Assembly (NCBI GenBank): GCA_916048055.1
Contig: CAJZHL010000001.1
Location: 1,240,001 to 1,304,000 of the forward strand
Reading direction: 5' to 3'
DNA length: 64,000 bases
Origin: Pedinophyceae sp. YPF-701
Taxonomy: Eukaryota; Chlorophyta; Pedinophyceae
This document shows, piece after piece, positions 1 to 12,800 of the stretch (its first letter is position 1; each line of letters opens with the position of its first letter). The notes beneath the pieces were generated by a model that worked only from the letters and a program-made list of their open reading frames with translations, was not told where the DNA came from and searched no databases. The translations under genes were made by a program, and so were the position numbers.

Positions 1-3000
1 CCGCTGTCGAGGGCGTCGGACGGCACGTCCGTCTCGCCGAAGTTGTTCTGGCCGAAGCAGCGCATGTCACCTTTGTTGTCAATGCCGCACGTGGAGTCGC
101 CCGTCGCATCGACCGCGGCCCACTTCCTGCCCGCAGGGAGCACTGGGACGTTGCAACGCTGGTCGTTGTTGCGCTGCGACCACCCCGCGGGGTACCCAGC
201 ACACCCGATCGCGTTGCAGACATATCCGACGCCGTCGATGAAGCCCAAGTCCTGCGCCTTCGCCAGCGACCCCCGCGGCCCGCCCTCCTCGTCATCGGCC
301 AGCCAGTCGTAGGTCGAGCGGTACCCGGAGTGCAGGTCCGTCGGGTCCGGGTCGCGGCACCAGCACGTCAGACCGCCGACGTCGTCGATCGCGCAGACGT
401 GATCAGCGCCCGCGGACACGTCGACCCACTCGGTCGCGTCCTGAGGGAGGGCGGGAACAAACATGTTCGGCTCCGTCATCTCTTGGTCCCAGCAGGCCAG
501 AGAGCCCGCGGGGGGGTCCAGGGTGCCACCGGAGTCTGCGCCGCGAATCGCGCACACGAAGTTCGTGCCCGTGCTGATCTTGTCCCAGTGTCCAATGTAC
601 TTGGCAGGCGCGCTGCCGACGAAGGGTAGCGGGGACTCAGGTCTATTGACTCCATACAGGGCCGGCACCCCGACTCCCGGGTCTCCGAAGCAGTCGATGA
701 TGCCGGGCGTGGAGCTCGTGTCGTACAGGTAGCAGCTCAGGCGTCGCCCCGCAGACACCGCAGTGTACGTCCTCCCCGTGGCCGCGGGCTTCTGGACTGT
801 GAGCCAGTACGAACCGAACACGTACAGATCGCCGAGACTGTCGACAGCAAGCGTGTGCTCGTAGGTCCGCCCGTAGGTTCGTTGCAGGAACGTGGACGTG
901 TCCCGCAGGCCACGCATCTCGAACCCGGTCGACACCGACACGTCCTTCCACACTCTGCCGGGTGGCAGGGGCGGAGGAGTGATTGCGTCGCCTCCTCTGC
1001 CCCAGCAAGTCAGTTGCCCGTCCGTGTCGAGGGCGCAGTGGTGGTCGGCGCCGCTGACAATCTTGGCATACTTGAGCTCGGGCGCAGGCGTGAACACTTC
1101 GATAGTGGGCGGGCTGCTGAGTCCCAGCGCCGCTCCAGAGGGAGCGCAGAGGATGACTGTGGGGTCGTCCCTGCTGATGCCGCAAGACGCCCTGCCTGCG
1201 TAGAGCTTTGCCACATTGCCGGTCGGTTCCTGGATCTGCTCCTGCCAGGAGCCCCTGTTGCCCCAGCAGTCTGACGCGCCAGTGCTGTCCGTCGCGCAGG
1301 TGGTGTCTCCGAGCGCGTCGATCGAGACCCACGTGCGTCCCGCGGGAACGGCAGGTACGGTGCATCTTTTGTCGCCCGTTCGCCTCGACCAGCCTTGCGT
1401 GTAGCCTTCCTTGTTGCTAGCGAGCGCGTACGGCGAACGACTGAGACTGCCCGGAACGGCAGGCGATGCTGTGGGAACTGGCGTCGGAACTGGGGTCTCG
1501 GTGGCGGGCGGGGGTGCGACGGATTCAGTGAAGTCGTACAACACGTCCCGGGACGCGGCGGGCGGGTTCGGGTCAGAACACCAGCAGTCAATGCTGCCTC
1601 CACCGGTCCTGATCGCGCAGACGTGGTCAGCGCCCGCTGCGACCGACGACCAGCCTCCCGACGGCTTCGCTGGGACGTACATGCCCGGGCTCGTCTGGCC
1701 CGCGTCCCAGCAGTAGATGCCGCCGTTCGAGTGGAGTGCGCACATGAAGTCGGAGCCGGACGAGATGGCGACGTAGTTCTGGTGAGCCCACCGGACGGGA
1801 CTCGGGCCTGCCGTCCCTGCTGGGCTCCAGCACTCGAGGACACCGCTCTCCCTGACAGCGCCGCCGTCATCGAACTGGTCGAACAGCGCACATCCGTGCC
1901 TACGCCCACTGGACACGGCGCGGTAGTTCCGGTGCGGGAAGCCGAGCAAGCTCCTCCAGGGCTTCCCCTGGAAGAAGATGACATTGAAACTTTCTGAGGC
2001 GTAGGCGCTGAGGAGGTTCTGCCGTGCGTCGTTGAACGAAGGCGCTCCCCACGTGAACATGCTGCCCCGCCCCGTGGTCGGATTCCTCGCGATGCCGATG
2101 GTGTGGTGGTACGGGCCGCCCGCGTACTCGTCGAGCCGGTTCATGTTGTCGATTGCCGTGGACACGCTGAGCTGCTCCCATACCAGGTTCGTATCCACGC
2201 TCGCGATGTTGGCCGGGACGTCCTGCTCGGCCGAGGAGTCGCCGAAGCACTTCAGGCGGGACACAGAGTCGATCGCGCAGCCGTGGAAGGCACCGAGATC
2301 GAGAGCGGTCCAGTAAGCCGCCAGCTGCAACGGATTCGAAGGCAACGACCAGCACTTGATGTCGCCGTTGCTGACGAGGCCGCACATGGCGTTGTCGGTC
2401 ATCAGAATGTCGACGTACTTGACGCCGCCGGGAAGCTGCGTGGCAGGCACGCCGCTCGCCGTGCCCCAGCACGCAATGCGCCCTGCCGCGCTCAAAGCGC
2501 ACGTGGACTGCTCGTTGGTCGCCACGGTCACGAACGGCCCCTGATAGTCGCCGGAAGCCACGCTCCCATGCGACAGAGGGACAGAAGTCTGCCCGTTGTC
2601 GTTCGATCCTGCGCAGGTGATGGTCGCACGACCCGCCCGGACGCCACAGATGTGCGCGGACGAGGGACCAGCGCTGAGAGCAACGAAGCTGCTGCCGGTG
2701 ATGCCCAGGTAGCTGACCAGGCCCCCCGATGCCGACGCGCACTGCACGCCGGACGAGGTCGTCATGCCGCACGAGAAGCCGTCGCCCGAGACGAGCAGCG
2801 GAGTGCTGGACAGGCGTCCGAGGGAGTTCAGCGACGCGAAGGTGTGTGTCGCCAGCGTGCGAGTAGCACCTCCCGAGTGGACCTTGAGGCTGCCAGCGAC
2901 GTCAATCCATGCCGTGTGCGTCTTGCCCGCCGCAACTGCGTACGCATCCGTCCTACCGGCTGGAGACGTGGTACCCACGTCCTTGCCGAAGCAAACGAAT

Positions 3001-6000
3001 TTCCCAGCGCTGTCCAGGGCGCACGAGTGGTCAGAACCAGCGCTGATCTGCACCCACGTTGCCGTCGATGTTGACAGGGCTGGCACGTCGCCCTGTCCTT
3101 CCTTGTTTTCTCCCCAGCATCTCGGCACGCCGAGACTCTGCAGCGCGCACGCGTGCGCCCGCCCGCCGCTGACCTGGTTCCACACCGAACGCGCCAGAGG
3201 CGGCCGCAGCTGCTCCGGCTCCGTCTCGAACAACTCATCGAGGGGAACGTTGCTCCTGTCCTTCACGGGCACCGACGTCTGCCCTGCCTCGCCGTTGCCC
3301 CAGCAGAGAATGCTTCCCTCGTCCGTGAGACCGCAGCTGTGCAAGTCGCCGGCGGCAACGTCGGCCCACGCGACGCCGGTGTCCAGCGGCGGCACGTCGA
3401 GCTGCCCGGCAGCGTTGTCACCGAAGCAGGCGATTGTCCCCTCGGAATCCAGCGCGCAGGTGTGGAGCAGGCCCGTGTCGACCTTGGTCCAGCCGCCCAC
3501 AGCGTTCGTTCCCGGCACTGTTGCCTGCCCAACGTCGTTGACTCCGAAGCACACTAGGACGCCGCCAGACGCAGTGCTCTCGATGGCGCAGAAGTGCTTT
3601 CCTCCGGCACTGAGATCAGTCCACGTGCGGAAGCGGTTTCCGATGTTCAAGAGGTCGTCCACAACGCGGGAGTCGCCGAAACAGATCAGCGTGCTCTGAG
3701 TAAACCCGGGCGGCGCATACGTGCCGCAGGTCGCGACGTCGCCAGCTGCAACTCTGTACCAGCGGTCAGCCGCGACGGGCAAGCCCGGAACGGCAGTACG
3801 ACCGTCGACGTCCCGCCCGAAGCAGGTGAGCCCGCCGGCGGAGTCGATGATGCAAGCGTGCTCGTGGCCGGCCGAAATCGGGGACGGCGATCCGCTCCAG
3901 CCCGCGACAGTTCCCGCCAACGATGCGGGAAGGGCAGCAGCCGGGCCCTCGCCGAAGCACTGCACGCCTGACGCGTGGTTGCCGCAGGCAAAGTCCGCGC
4001 CGATCGCAATCTGACTCCAAGGCAAGTTGGGCGCGCCCGGAGGGTACGCCCCGTAGCACTCGGCCCCAGTGCTGGTGAGCGCACAAGTTGCCGCGCCACC
4101 GGCAGCCATCGCAACCCACGGCGACGGCGGGGTGGACGCAAATCCTGCAACGCCGGTCCCGAAGACTTCGATCGCGCCAGTCGACGTGATCGCTGCCGTG
4201 AACGTGTTGCCAGGGGCGGCGGCCACCCAGGTCGTCCCGCGCGCAACTGCGGGCACCGTCGCCTGTCCGTCGGCATTGTTGCCGAAGCACGCCATGCCGC
4301 CCTGAGTGTCGACGCCGCATGCGTGCTCCGGGCCGACCTCGACGGACGCCCAGGCGGCGCCGTCGGGCAGGTTGGGCACCTCAGCAAACTTCAGACCAAC
4401 CCCTGTGTCGCCCTCGGCGTCGTCTCCGCCCCAGCACCGGACAGCCCCGGCAGAGTCAACGCCGCAGGTAACGCGCCCGTAAGCTGAGATGGACACCCAC
4501 AGACGGTCGGACGGGATCTTGGGATAGGTCCGGTCCAGCACGAAGCCCCAGCAGTACAGCGAGCCTTCGATGTCGATACCGCAGGTCGTGCGCGCGCCGG
4601 CCGCGACAGCCGACCAGAAGACGTTCTTCGGAACAGCGGTGCGCCCGTCCGCAACGTTTCCGAAGCACGACATGGCCGCAGAGTTGTCGATGGCGCACGT
4701 GTGCTCCGCGCCGGCGCTGACAGCCACCCATTTGAAGCCGTTCGCCTGGCTCGGCGGCGTGAGGCGTCCTGAACCAGAGTTGCCGAAGCATGAGAGCGTT
4801 CCAGCAGAGCTGAGCGCACACACGTGGTCCGTGCCCGCTTCGACCGAAATCCACTGCTGGCCGGCGCCGAGGGCCGGAATAGCAGATGCGACCGTGGAGC
4901 CGGAAGAGAACTGTCCCTCGCAGCGAATGCTGCCGCCGTTAGAAGTGATTCCACACCAGAACCCGTCACCGGCTGTCAACGTGCGGTATCCAAGGCGGAT
5001 GTTGCCCGACACGCTCGGACTCTCAGGCCATGTAAGGTCAGGGCGGACGCTCGGGGCCTGCAGCGCCCCGGAACGCCCGTCGCCAAAGCAGACAACGCGG
5101 CCGTTCGTCGCAGCCGCGCAGACGTGGCGGGGGCCAGTGGCGACGTTCGCCCATACGATGCCCACCGGCAGAGTCGGGACCTGCGTGATCCCCGCGACGT
5201 TCGCGCCCCAGCACCGCAGGACGCCGGCGGTGTCGACACCGCAGACAGAGTCAGCGCCCACGGAAATCGAAGCCCAGGCGTCTCCTCGGGGCAGCACCGG
5301 CACGTCGAGCCCTCCGAGCGCCGCGTCGCCCCAGCAGCGTGCACCGCCGCTCGAGTCCACGCCGCAGGTCAGGTTCGTGCCCGCAGAGATGGAGACGAAG
5401 CGCTTCCCGCCCGACAGCTTCGGCACGTCGGTTTGCCCCTCAACGTTCCAGCCCCAGCAGACCGCCTTGTTCGTAGACGTCAGCCCGCAGGAGTGCTTGT
5501 GCCCGGCCGTGATCGCCGTCCACGTCGCGCTGTCAGGCGACAGCTCCGGAGGCTCGAGCTCGCCGTCCTGGCCAGACCCCCAGCACGTTGCCTGTCCCTC
5601 GCTGGTGATGCCGCAGGCATGGAAATCGCCGACGGCGAAATCGACCCAGGACTCGTCAAAGCCCAGCCTTGGCACCGTCGTCTGGCCGTACTGCCCGTTG
5701 CCCCAGCAGCGCAGACGCCCATCGCTCGGCAGCGCGCACATGACGGGGCCCTTGCCAGCCGCAGCCTGGCCCCAGGACCCGCCGGCGGGCAGGTACGTGT
5801 CCGACTCGAGCAAGCCATCCTGGTTCGAGCCCCAGCAGCGCATGGTGCCCTTCGAGTCCACGCCACAAGTGTGCAGAGGCCCGGAGGTGAGCACGATTGG
5901 GATGCCTGCAACGGATGGCGACACAAAATACTCAGGTCAATGCGGCCGATCAAGGCATGACGAGGGCGCGGCGTCGTGCGCATCAGCGGCGGGGATCATG

Positions 6001-6880
6001 GCGTACCATCGGCAGCGGGGGCCGGAGAGAACTTGAAGTCGACGAGGTTGGGCGGCTGGTTGAGCGCGGTGCTACCCGCGAAGCGCCCGACCTCGCCGAA
6101 GCAGCGGAGCACGCCCGTGGTCGTCAGGCCGCACGTGTGTCCGTCGCCGGCCGAGACCAGCGACCAGGTGAAGCCCGCTGGAATCTCCGTGGCGCCCAGC
6201 GCGGCGTCACCGGTGCAGTGCATCGTGCCGACAGAATCAACGGCGCAAACGTGCTGCCCGCCGACGGCAACGTTCGCCCAGGTCACCCCCGAAGGCAGCG
6301 TCGGCACCGTCCTTTGTCCACTGTCGTTCGCGCCCCAGCACACCATCGTTCCGTCGATCCTGATGGCGCAGAACGTCGCACCGCCACCGGCAATAGAAAG
6401 GAAGTTCGCCCCCGTAGGCGGCGTGGTCTGCCGACCCGTGGAACTGCCCCAGCAACGGATCGCCTTGGCCGTTGTAATCGCGCACGACGCCGAGTCGCTC
6501 GCGGCAACAGAAGACGAGAACTTTACGCCGGCGGGAGGAGACAGCTTCCCGTTCGAGCTGTCGCCGAAGCAGCGAGCGGTCCCGGAAGAGTCGATGGCGC
6601 ATGTGTGCTTCTTGCCAGCGGCCACACCTGTCCATACGCCGACCGACAGGGATGGAACATCGATCTTCCCATCATCCGAGTTGCCGAAGCAGTACATGTC
6701 GCCCGTGATCGTGATGGCGCAGGTGTGATCGTCCCCGAGGCCGGCGGCAGTCCACTGGAAGCTGCCAGGCTGGATGGTCTGCCCGGAGAGGCCGTCTCCC
6801 CAGCACTTGAGCGCCTCGTCGTCGTCGATGGCGCACGCGTGCCGGCCGCCGGAGTACAGCTTCACCACTGCCTGGCTCGA
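1..6880 (-). repeat. RCC1/BLIP-II-like repeat array in the giant protein
   Basis: About 48 degenerate repeats of roughly 47 residues lie in the coding frame, and the array is unfinished at base 1. Each carries a core such as GxxHTCAIDSSG followed by CFG or CWG and often GQxxVP. Seven repeats precede the intron at 5906-6006 and the rest follow it. Seven blades make one RCC1 propeller, so the array could hold six or more propellers. A few copies have lost the CA or CWG core. One stretch near 1500-1600 holds a Pro/Thr linker (ATETPVPTPVPTASPAVPG) that may separate groups of blades. Confidence 0.8.
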
Positions 6881-9800
6881 CGCGACGTTCGTTCCGGTGC
6901 TGCCAGCGTTCGCGCCCACGGAGTGGTCCGTGACAACGAGCAGGCCGGTGTCGGCGAAAGAAATGCGGTTCCCGAACACGGTCGGATCGCGCACGGGCGC
7001 AACGCCGGGCCGCAGCACGCGGCTGAACTCCCAGAGCGAGCCCACCAGCTGGTACATGAGCACAACGACCGTCCCGCTGCTGTGCCGGGCGCGCACCGCC
7101 AGGGACTCGCCATCGATCGCCAGCGGGACCGCGCCGTCGATGACGGCGTAGTCCTGCGGTAGCGCAAGTACCTGCTCCGCCCACTCGTCGCCGGTCGGGC
7201 TGCCCCAGTACGCCCGGAGGGTCAGGTCCGTGAGCATCACCGCAACCGTGCGCCCGTGCGACGCAACGTGGAGGACGGAGGTGCCGTCGATCCTCGCAGT
7301 GTGCTCCCAGCCCTCGACGGGGTCGTACGCGAGGATCCCGACGCCGTCCTTGTCCTCGACGAACAGGCGCGACTCGTCAACCTCGGCAGACGCGCCGTAC
7401 AGGCAGCCAGAGCACAGGTTGTCCGGAGCCGGCGTCAGGCGCTCGGAGATCGGGAGGTAGCGCAGCGCCTTGGGCAGGCCGAGGGCGTCAAACGAGTAGA
7501 TGTAGACGGCACCGCTGTTCAGGGGGGCGCCAGGCGGCCTCGGTGGGTTGCTCAGAGACGGCGAAGCGCCGGCCACGAGCCACGAGCCGTCCATGGCCAG
7601 GTCCCTCCCGAGGTTGGTGTGCGGCCCGGGGAGGCTGGCAGAGCGCAGCGTGGTGAACACGCTCCAAGACGCAGCGGTGCGCTTGAGGAGGTACACATTG
7701 CGCTTTGTCTCGTCGCTGGTCTGCGGGCTGAGCGCGACAGCGCTCCCCGCCGCGGCACAGGCAACGTCAGCGGACGGCCCGAGCGACGAGAAGACGCCGG
7801 GGACCGCGAACGTCGAGGCAGCCCAGTCGTCGTCCTTGTCAAAGGCGACGGCCGTCAGTTGCCAGTTGGGCACATTGAGCGACCCCTCCTTCGACCAGGA
7901 GGCGAGCACGAGCGCGTTCGTCGACGCCGCAACGCACCGCTGCACCGAGGGCGAGATGCACGCTTCGGTGGCGCCGCCGCGGCTCTGGAGGAGCGCCTGC
8001 GCCTGAGTGCGCGCGGCAACAGGGTCGCGCGCCGGCTGCTGGCCAGCCCGCCTGATGTACGCCCGCCAGTCGGGGAGCCCGCGCAGGGTGCTGCCGACGA
8101 TGCTGCCCTCCCGCGTGCCGTCGCGAGCCCAGTCGGACACGACCGCTGCGGACCCAGCGAACGGCGGAGTGACAGGTAGGAGGAAAATGCCCTCGTACGG
8201 CGCAACCGAGATGTCGTTGTCGACGCGCCACTGCGCAGCGGCCGCGTCACGGAGCTGCTGCTCCGCGGGGTTGCGTGCGAAGTACGCAGCGATGTCGAAC
8301 TCGCCGCAGTACTCGGCCTCAACGGGCGCGACCACGTCGTCATCGGGGTCGCGGACGCTCCAGCCGCCAGACGTGCCCTGACGCACGAGCATGGTCACGA
8401 CCCCGTCGTCGCCGACGAGGCCGATCGCCTGCTCGCCCGGCATGATGGCCACGTCGACCGTCACCCCGTACGAGACGGGGTCGACGAACAGTGCCAGGCC
8501 CCAGCCGGCCGCCTCCCTGCGGTAAACGTACGCAGCTCCCCGCGCGTCCGTCACGACCATGGTCCGGCCGTACACGAAGACCTCCTGGCCGAAGTTGACG
8601 GCCCCGGCGGGCCCCGTGACCTGGCCAGCGGAGACAAAGATCTTGGCCAAATCGTCTAGCTCGTACATGTCGACAGCTCCAGTGAGGCCGCGGACGGGGA
8701 CGCCCACGGCGATGCAGCGGCCGTCGCTGGCGACCACGTCGGTCGTGCTGACCCAGGCGTTCCCGGTGAAAGCCTGCCAGTACTCCCACCGCAGTCCATA
8801 CAGCAACCTGTACACGATGACGACGACGACGTTGTCGCCCGTCAGCCCGGACGCGACCATCCACGACCCGCGCACCGCCACCGTGCGGCCCATGCGGCAG
8901 CCCGGGCAAGCGATGGGCTCGACGCCGCCACCACCGTTGGCATACTCGCTGCGACCGTCAGAGACAGGCGACTTCGTGAAGGCGCCGGCGGCGTCGGTCG
9001 CGACGTCCGAGGCCTGCGCAAGGTAGATCTGCGGCGGCCCGCCGGTCGAGACGCCGAGCGTTGCGCCGTCGAAGGCGATTGAGTTCCGCGTGCCAAAGAC
9101 GGGGGACAGTGCCCCCGTTGCGGGGCCGGTCGACAGAGGCGTGACCGTTCGGGCCCAGCGCCATTGGCCGTCCGGAGAGCGGGTGTAGCCTTGCACCGTG
9201 CCCCGCTGATCCGGCAGCACCGACGGCGCCCAGTTCGTCGTGGAAACGAGCAGGAGGCTGCCCTGCACCTTGCACGACCCGAACGATCCCGGCGGGATGC
9301 TGCTGGGGGTGCCCAGAGCGCGGTTGCGCTGGGTCGCGCTGACGACCGTGCCCTGGGGCAGCTTGCCCCAGCCTCCTTCGGCCTCGAAGATCATCACGTT
9401 GTTCGGAGTGAGAACGGCCAGGACGCCGTTGTCGCCCATGCACAAGCCCGTGACCAGCTCGCCGGGGAGCATGAACACGGTTGCGACAGGTCCGGACACC
9501 TGGATCCAGTTGGAGCCCACCGAGCTGTACACCAGCACGCCAGCAGGAGTGCCGACAGCAACAGCAGTGCCGTCAACGCTCAGTCCTGCGTACACCGCGC
9601 TGAAGTCGGGCGAGAACGGCAGGCCCGGGAGCACATTGAGCGCCAGGAACGAGGTCGGCAGCTGGACGTGCAGGATCGCGCCGGCAGGCGTCCCAGGAGT
9701 CGTAGCAGTCGTGACCATCACGCCGTTGGATGACTTGATCATGGCTCCGATCTGCGACAGCTCCGCACCGGGGCGGGGCGTGAAGCCACGCACCACCCAC

Positions 9801-12800
9801 TTCACGTTCGAGTCCCCTTCGAGCTCGAACGCCAGGATGCATCCCGGGTCAGCGCAGTTGCCCGTCGACGGCGTCACTCCGAAGGAAGCGACGCCTGACC
9901 GGCAAGTCGCGGAGTGCACCGCGCTCACGCCCGGCGACACAGTCAGGTCCACCTCGAGGCGGCCAGCAGCGAACCAGCCGCCGTCGGCGCCGAGTGCCAG
10001 AGCCTGACCCACGAGCGAAAAGTTGTTTGCCGTGCACGGCGTGCGGCAGGCCACCACGGCGACATCCTCGCACACCGCCGACACGGTCTCCGTGCACGAG
10101 CATCCGACCGGCAGGGAGGCGAGGTCGGGCAGCTGCACCGATGTCACCTGCAGCAGGTTGCTGCCAAGCCCCAGGGCCGTCAAGCGGTTCGACGTCACCA
10201 GGCCCGAGTTGGGGGCCCGGGCGATGCCCTCCGCGGCCGGAGCTCCGACGACCAGCGACAGGTCGTCCATCACGACGGTCGCGCCGAAGTCGCCCGTGCT
10301 GGGGCCGTCAGCGAGCGTTGGCGAGGTCACTGTGGCCTTCTCGGCCCACAGGTTCGCCAGGCCGATCTGGAACACGGAGGCCTTGCCCAGGGCGGGCACG
10401 CCGACGGCCATGAGGCCGTTGTGCACCGACGGGGCACTCATTGGCTGCGTCGTCACGCCGGCAGGAATCAGCTCAATGCCGGTGAGGTCGTTGCTGCCAA
10501 ACACCCCCGACGGGAGGAGGTACACGTACGCCGCCGACTTTCCGATGCCGACCGCGGACAACGCGGCCATGGACCCCGAGGAGTCGACGCTTGGCGCCCC
10601 GCCCGACACAGACATGCCGCTGGGGAGCACGAGGCGGAGCTCGTCGCCTCCGTACGTGCGGCGCGCAAACGCTGCGCTCGCACACGAGGCCACCGCGGTG
10701 GAGCCGTCCTTCGAGATACCGGGCCCGCCGTGCCCGATCTGCGTGTAGCTGCACGGGTTGAAAACAAAGACCGGTGACGGAGCGCCAGGCGACGTGACGT
10801 CGTAGACGGTGGTAGGAGAGGACGCCTCAGTCACCACGAGGTACGTGGTGCCTTGGTCCGTCACGCCGATTGCAACGCCGGGCGCGCCGGGCGGGAGGCT
10901 GAGCGCGTTCTTCTCCTCGTACACCTGCTGGCCAGTTGGACCCTCCAGTCGGAAGACCATGACGACGCTGCCGAGCTCCTGTCGCAGCCCGACGGCGACG
11001 ACCCCGGCCGCGACCGAGACCGAGGTCACGTCGTCCGCGAGGGTGCGCACGAACGCGTCAAGCGTCTGCTGGAAGCGCCAGACGCCAGCGACTGACTGGT
11101 ACACCGAGGCGCCGCCGTTGGAGAGCCCCGGCGGCCCAGCCAGCACCAGCGTGCCTGCGTCGACCGACATCAGGCGGCCGAGCCGGCAGTGCGGGCAGGG
11201 CAGCGTGTGTGCGACGGGCTTTCCGGATCCGGGGGACGCGGCCGGCGGGAAGTCGTACAGCGTGTGCGACGCGCGCGTGAGCGCAGCCGTCGGCTGTTCG
11301 GCGGTGATCGGCGCGTTGGGGTCCCAGCTCTGCAGGCGCGTGCGCAGGTTGGCGAAGCAGGCCTGAATGGTGCTGTCAATAAAGCACACACCCGCGCTCT
11401 GCTCGAGGCACCTCGCGGCACTGGCCGTGGGGCCCTCCTGGTCGACCGCAACCGTGTACACGTCGCCGGTGCCGTCGTCCAGGCACGTCCAGAGCCAGTC
11501 CGCGTCGAACAGCAGCGTGCGCGCAGCGTTGCACGACAGCGTCGCGCTCGTTCCGCACGCGTTCTCGATGGGCGTCGCCACGCCGAGCTCGTGCGCGTCG
11601 ATCACGGTGGCGATGCACGCCTGCACCGTCGGCACCACCGTGCACGTGGCGCCGCCGTCCTCAGACAGACAGTCCACATCCTGGACGCCGCGCGTCCGCA
11701 CGGGGGTCTCGACGCCGTCGAAGCAGCGCCAGCCGTGGACGGACGCCGGGTACTGCTCGCGCGCGCCCGCGCACCACGACGTGCGGTTGCCGAACTCCTC
11801 GAGGGTGCAAGCACGCGCGTCCACCGTCGCGCTCTCCCCCGCAGCCTGAGCTGCACGCAGACACGCGCGCATGTTCGGCTCGACGGCGCAACCCTCGGGC
11901 CCGGCCGCGTCGGCAGTGCACTCGAGGCGCACTGCGCGGTCGTCCTCGATGTCGTCGTCGTAGAACGTGAGGCGCGTGGGCGCGAGCGAGTCCGGGCCGT
12001 GGTCCATGCACGTCCACTCGTACAGGCGCTCGTAGAGCACGGGGCTCGTGCGCTGGCACGTCGGGTTGTACTTGTCGTCGTACGCGGCACCGGCGCACTT
12101 GACGGCGCGCATGAGCTTCAAGTCGAGGAATGCAGACTGTACCTCGACCGTGTTCAGCACGTCCGTGCAGACCTGGCCGGGCTGCGGGCCGAGGCAGACG
12201 TCGCCATCGACAGACAGGCACCAGACGTCGCCAGACGGTCCGACGCGGACCGGGTACGGCACGTCCAGGATGCACTGCCACTCACTGATGCCCGTGAGCT
12301 CGAGCTGCCCATAGACCACGATCCGCCCGGCGGCCTGGTCCGGGTCGCCGACGACGACAGTGTTGTTGTCCGCGGACACCGCCGCGCCGAAGGACGTGGA
12401 AACAGGTGCGTTGGTGTTCGGGGAGGAGACGGTGTTCATCTCAGCCCAAGAACCGTCGACCCTGCGCCGGAACGATGCGATGCGGCCGAGAGCGCCGGCG
12501 GCAGGCAGCATGCCGACGACGAGCGAGTCGCCGCTGAGGGCTGCGCTGTACACTGCGCCGTCGCTGCCGAAGGTGCCGTCGTCGGTGTACGTCACGTCCT
12601 CGCAGGTCCTGCGCGAGCGCATCGGCAGCTTCGCCCATCCACCGGCCGGCGTCGGGCACACACGGGCCACGACGCCGGTCGACGCGTCGAACGCTGACGT
12701 CGTCACCGCGATGCCGGACTGGTCCACCGACACGTCCTTGCCAAACTCCTCTCCTGCCTCCCCGGGACCGTTGATCTCGACGCGCGCGTTCTGCACGCCC

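Noticed and set aside
643-5983. Many open frames on both strands in the first 6 kb
   Set aside because: Only one minus-strand frame shows the periodic CWG/GQ repeats and it is open throughout. All others are shadows.
5996-5998. TGA as the true end of the giant protein
   Set aside because: The stop lies inside a sequence with donor, branch point and acceptor. Splicing it out continues the same repeat in phase.
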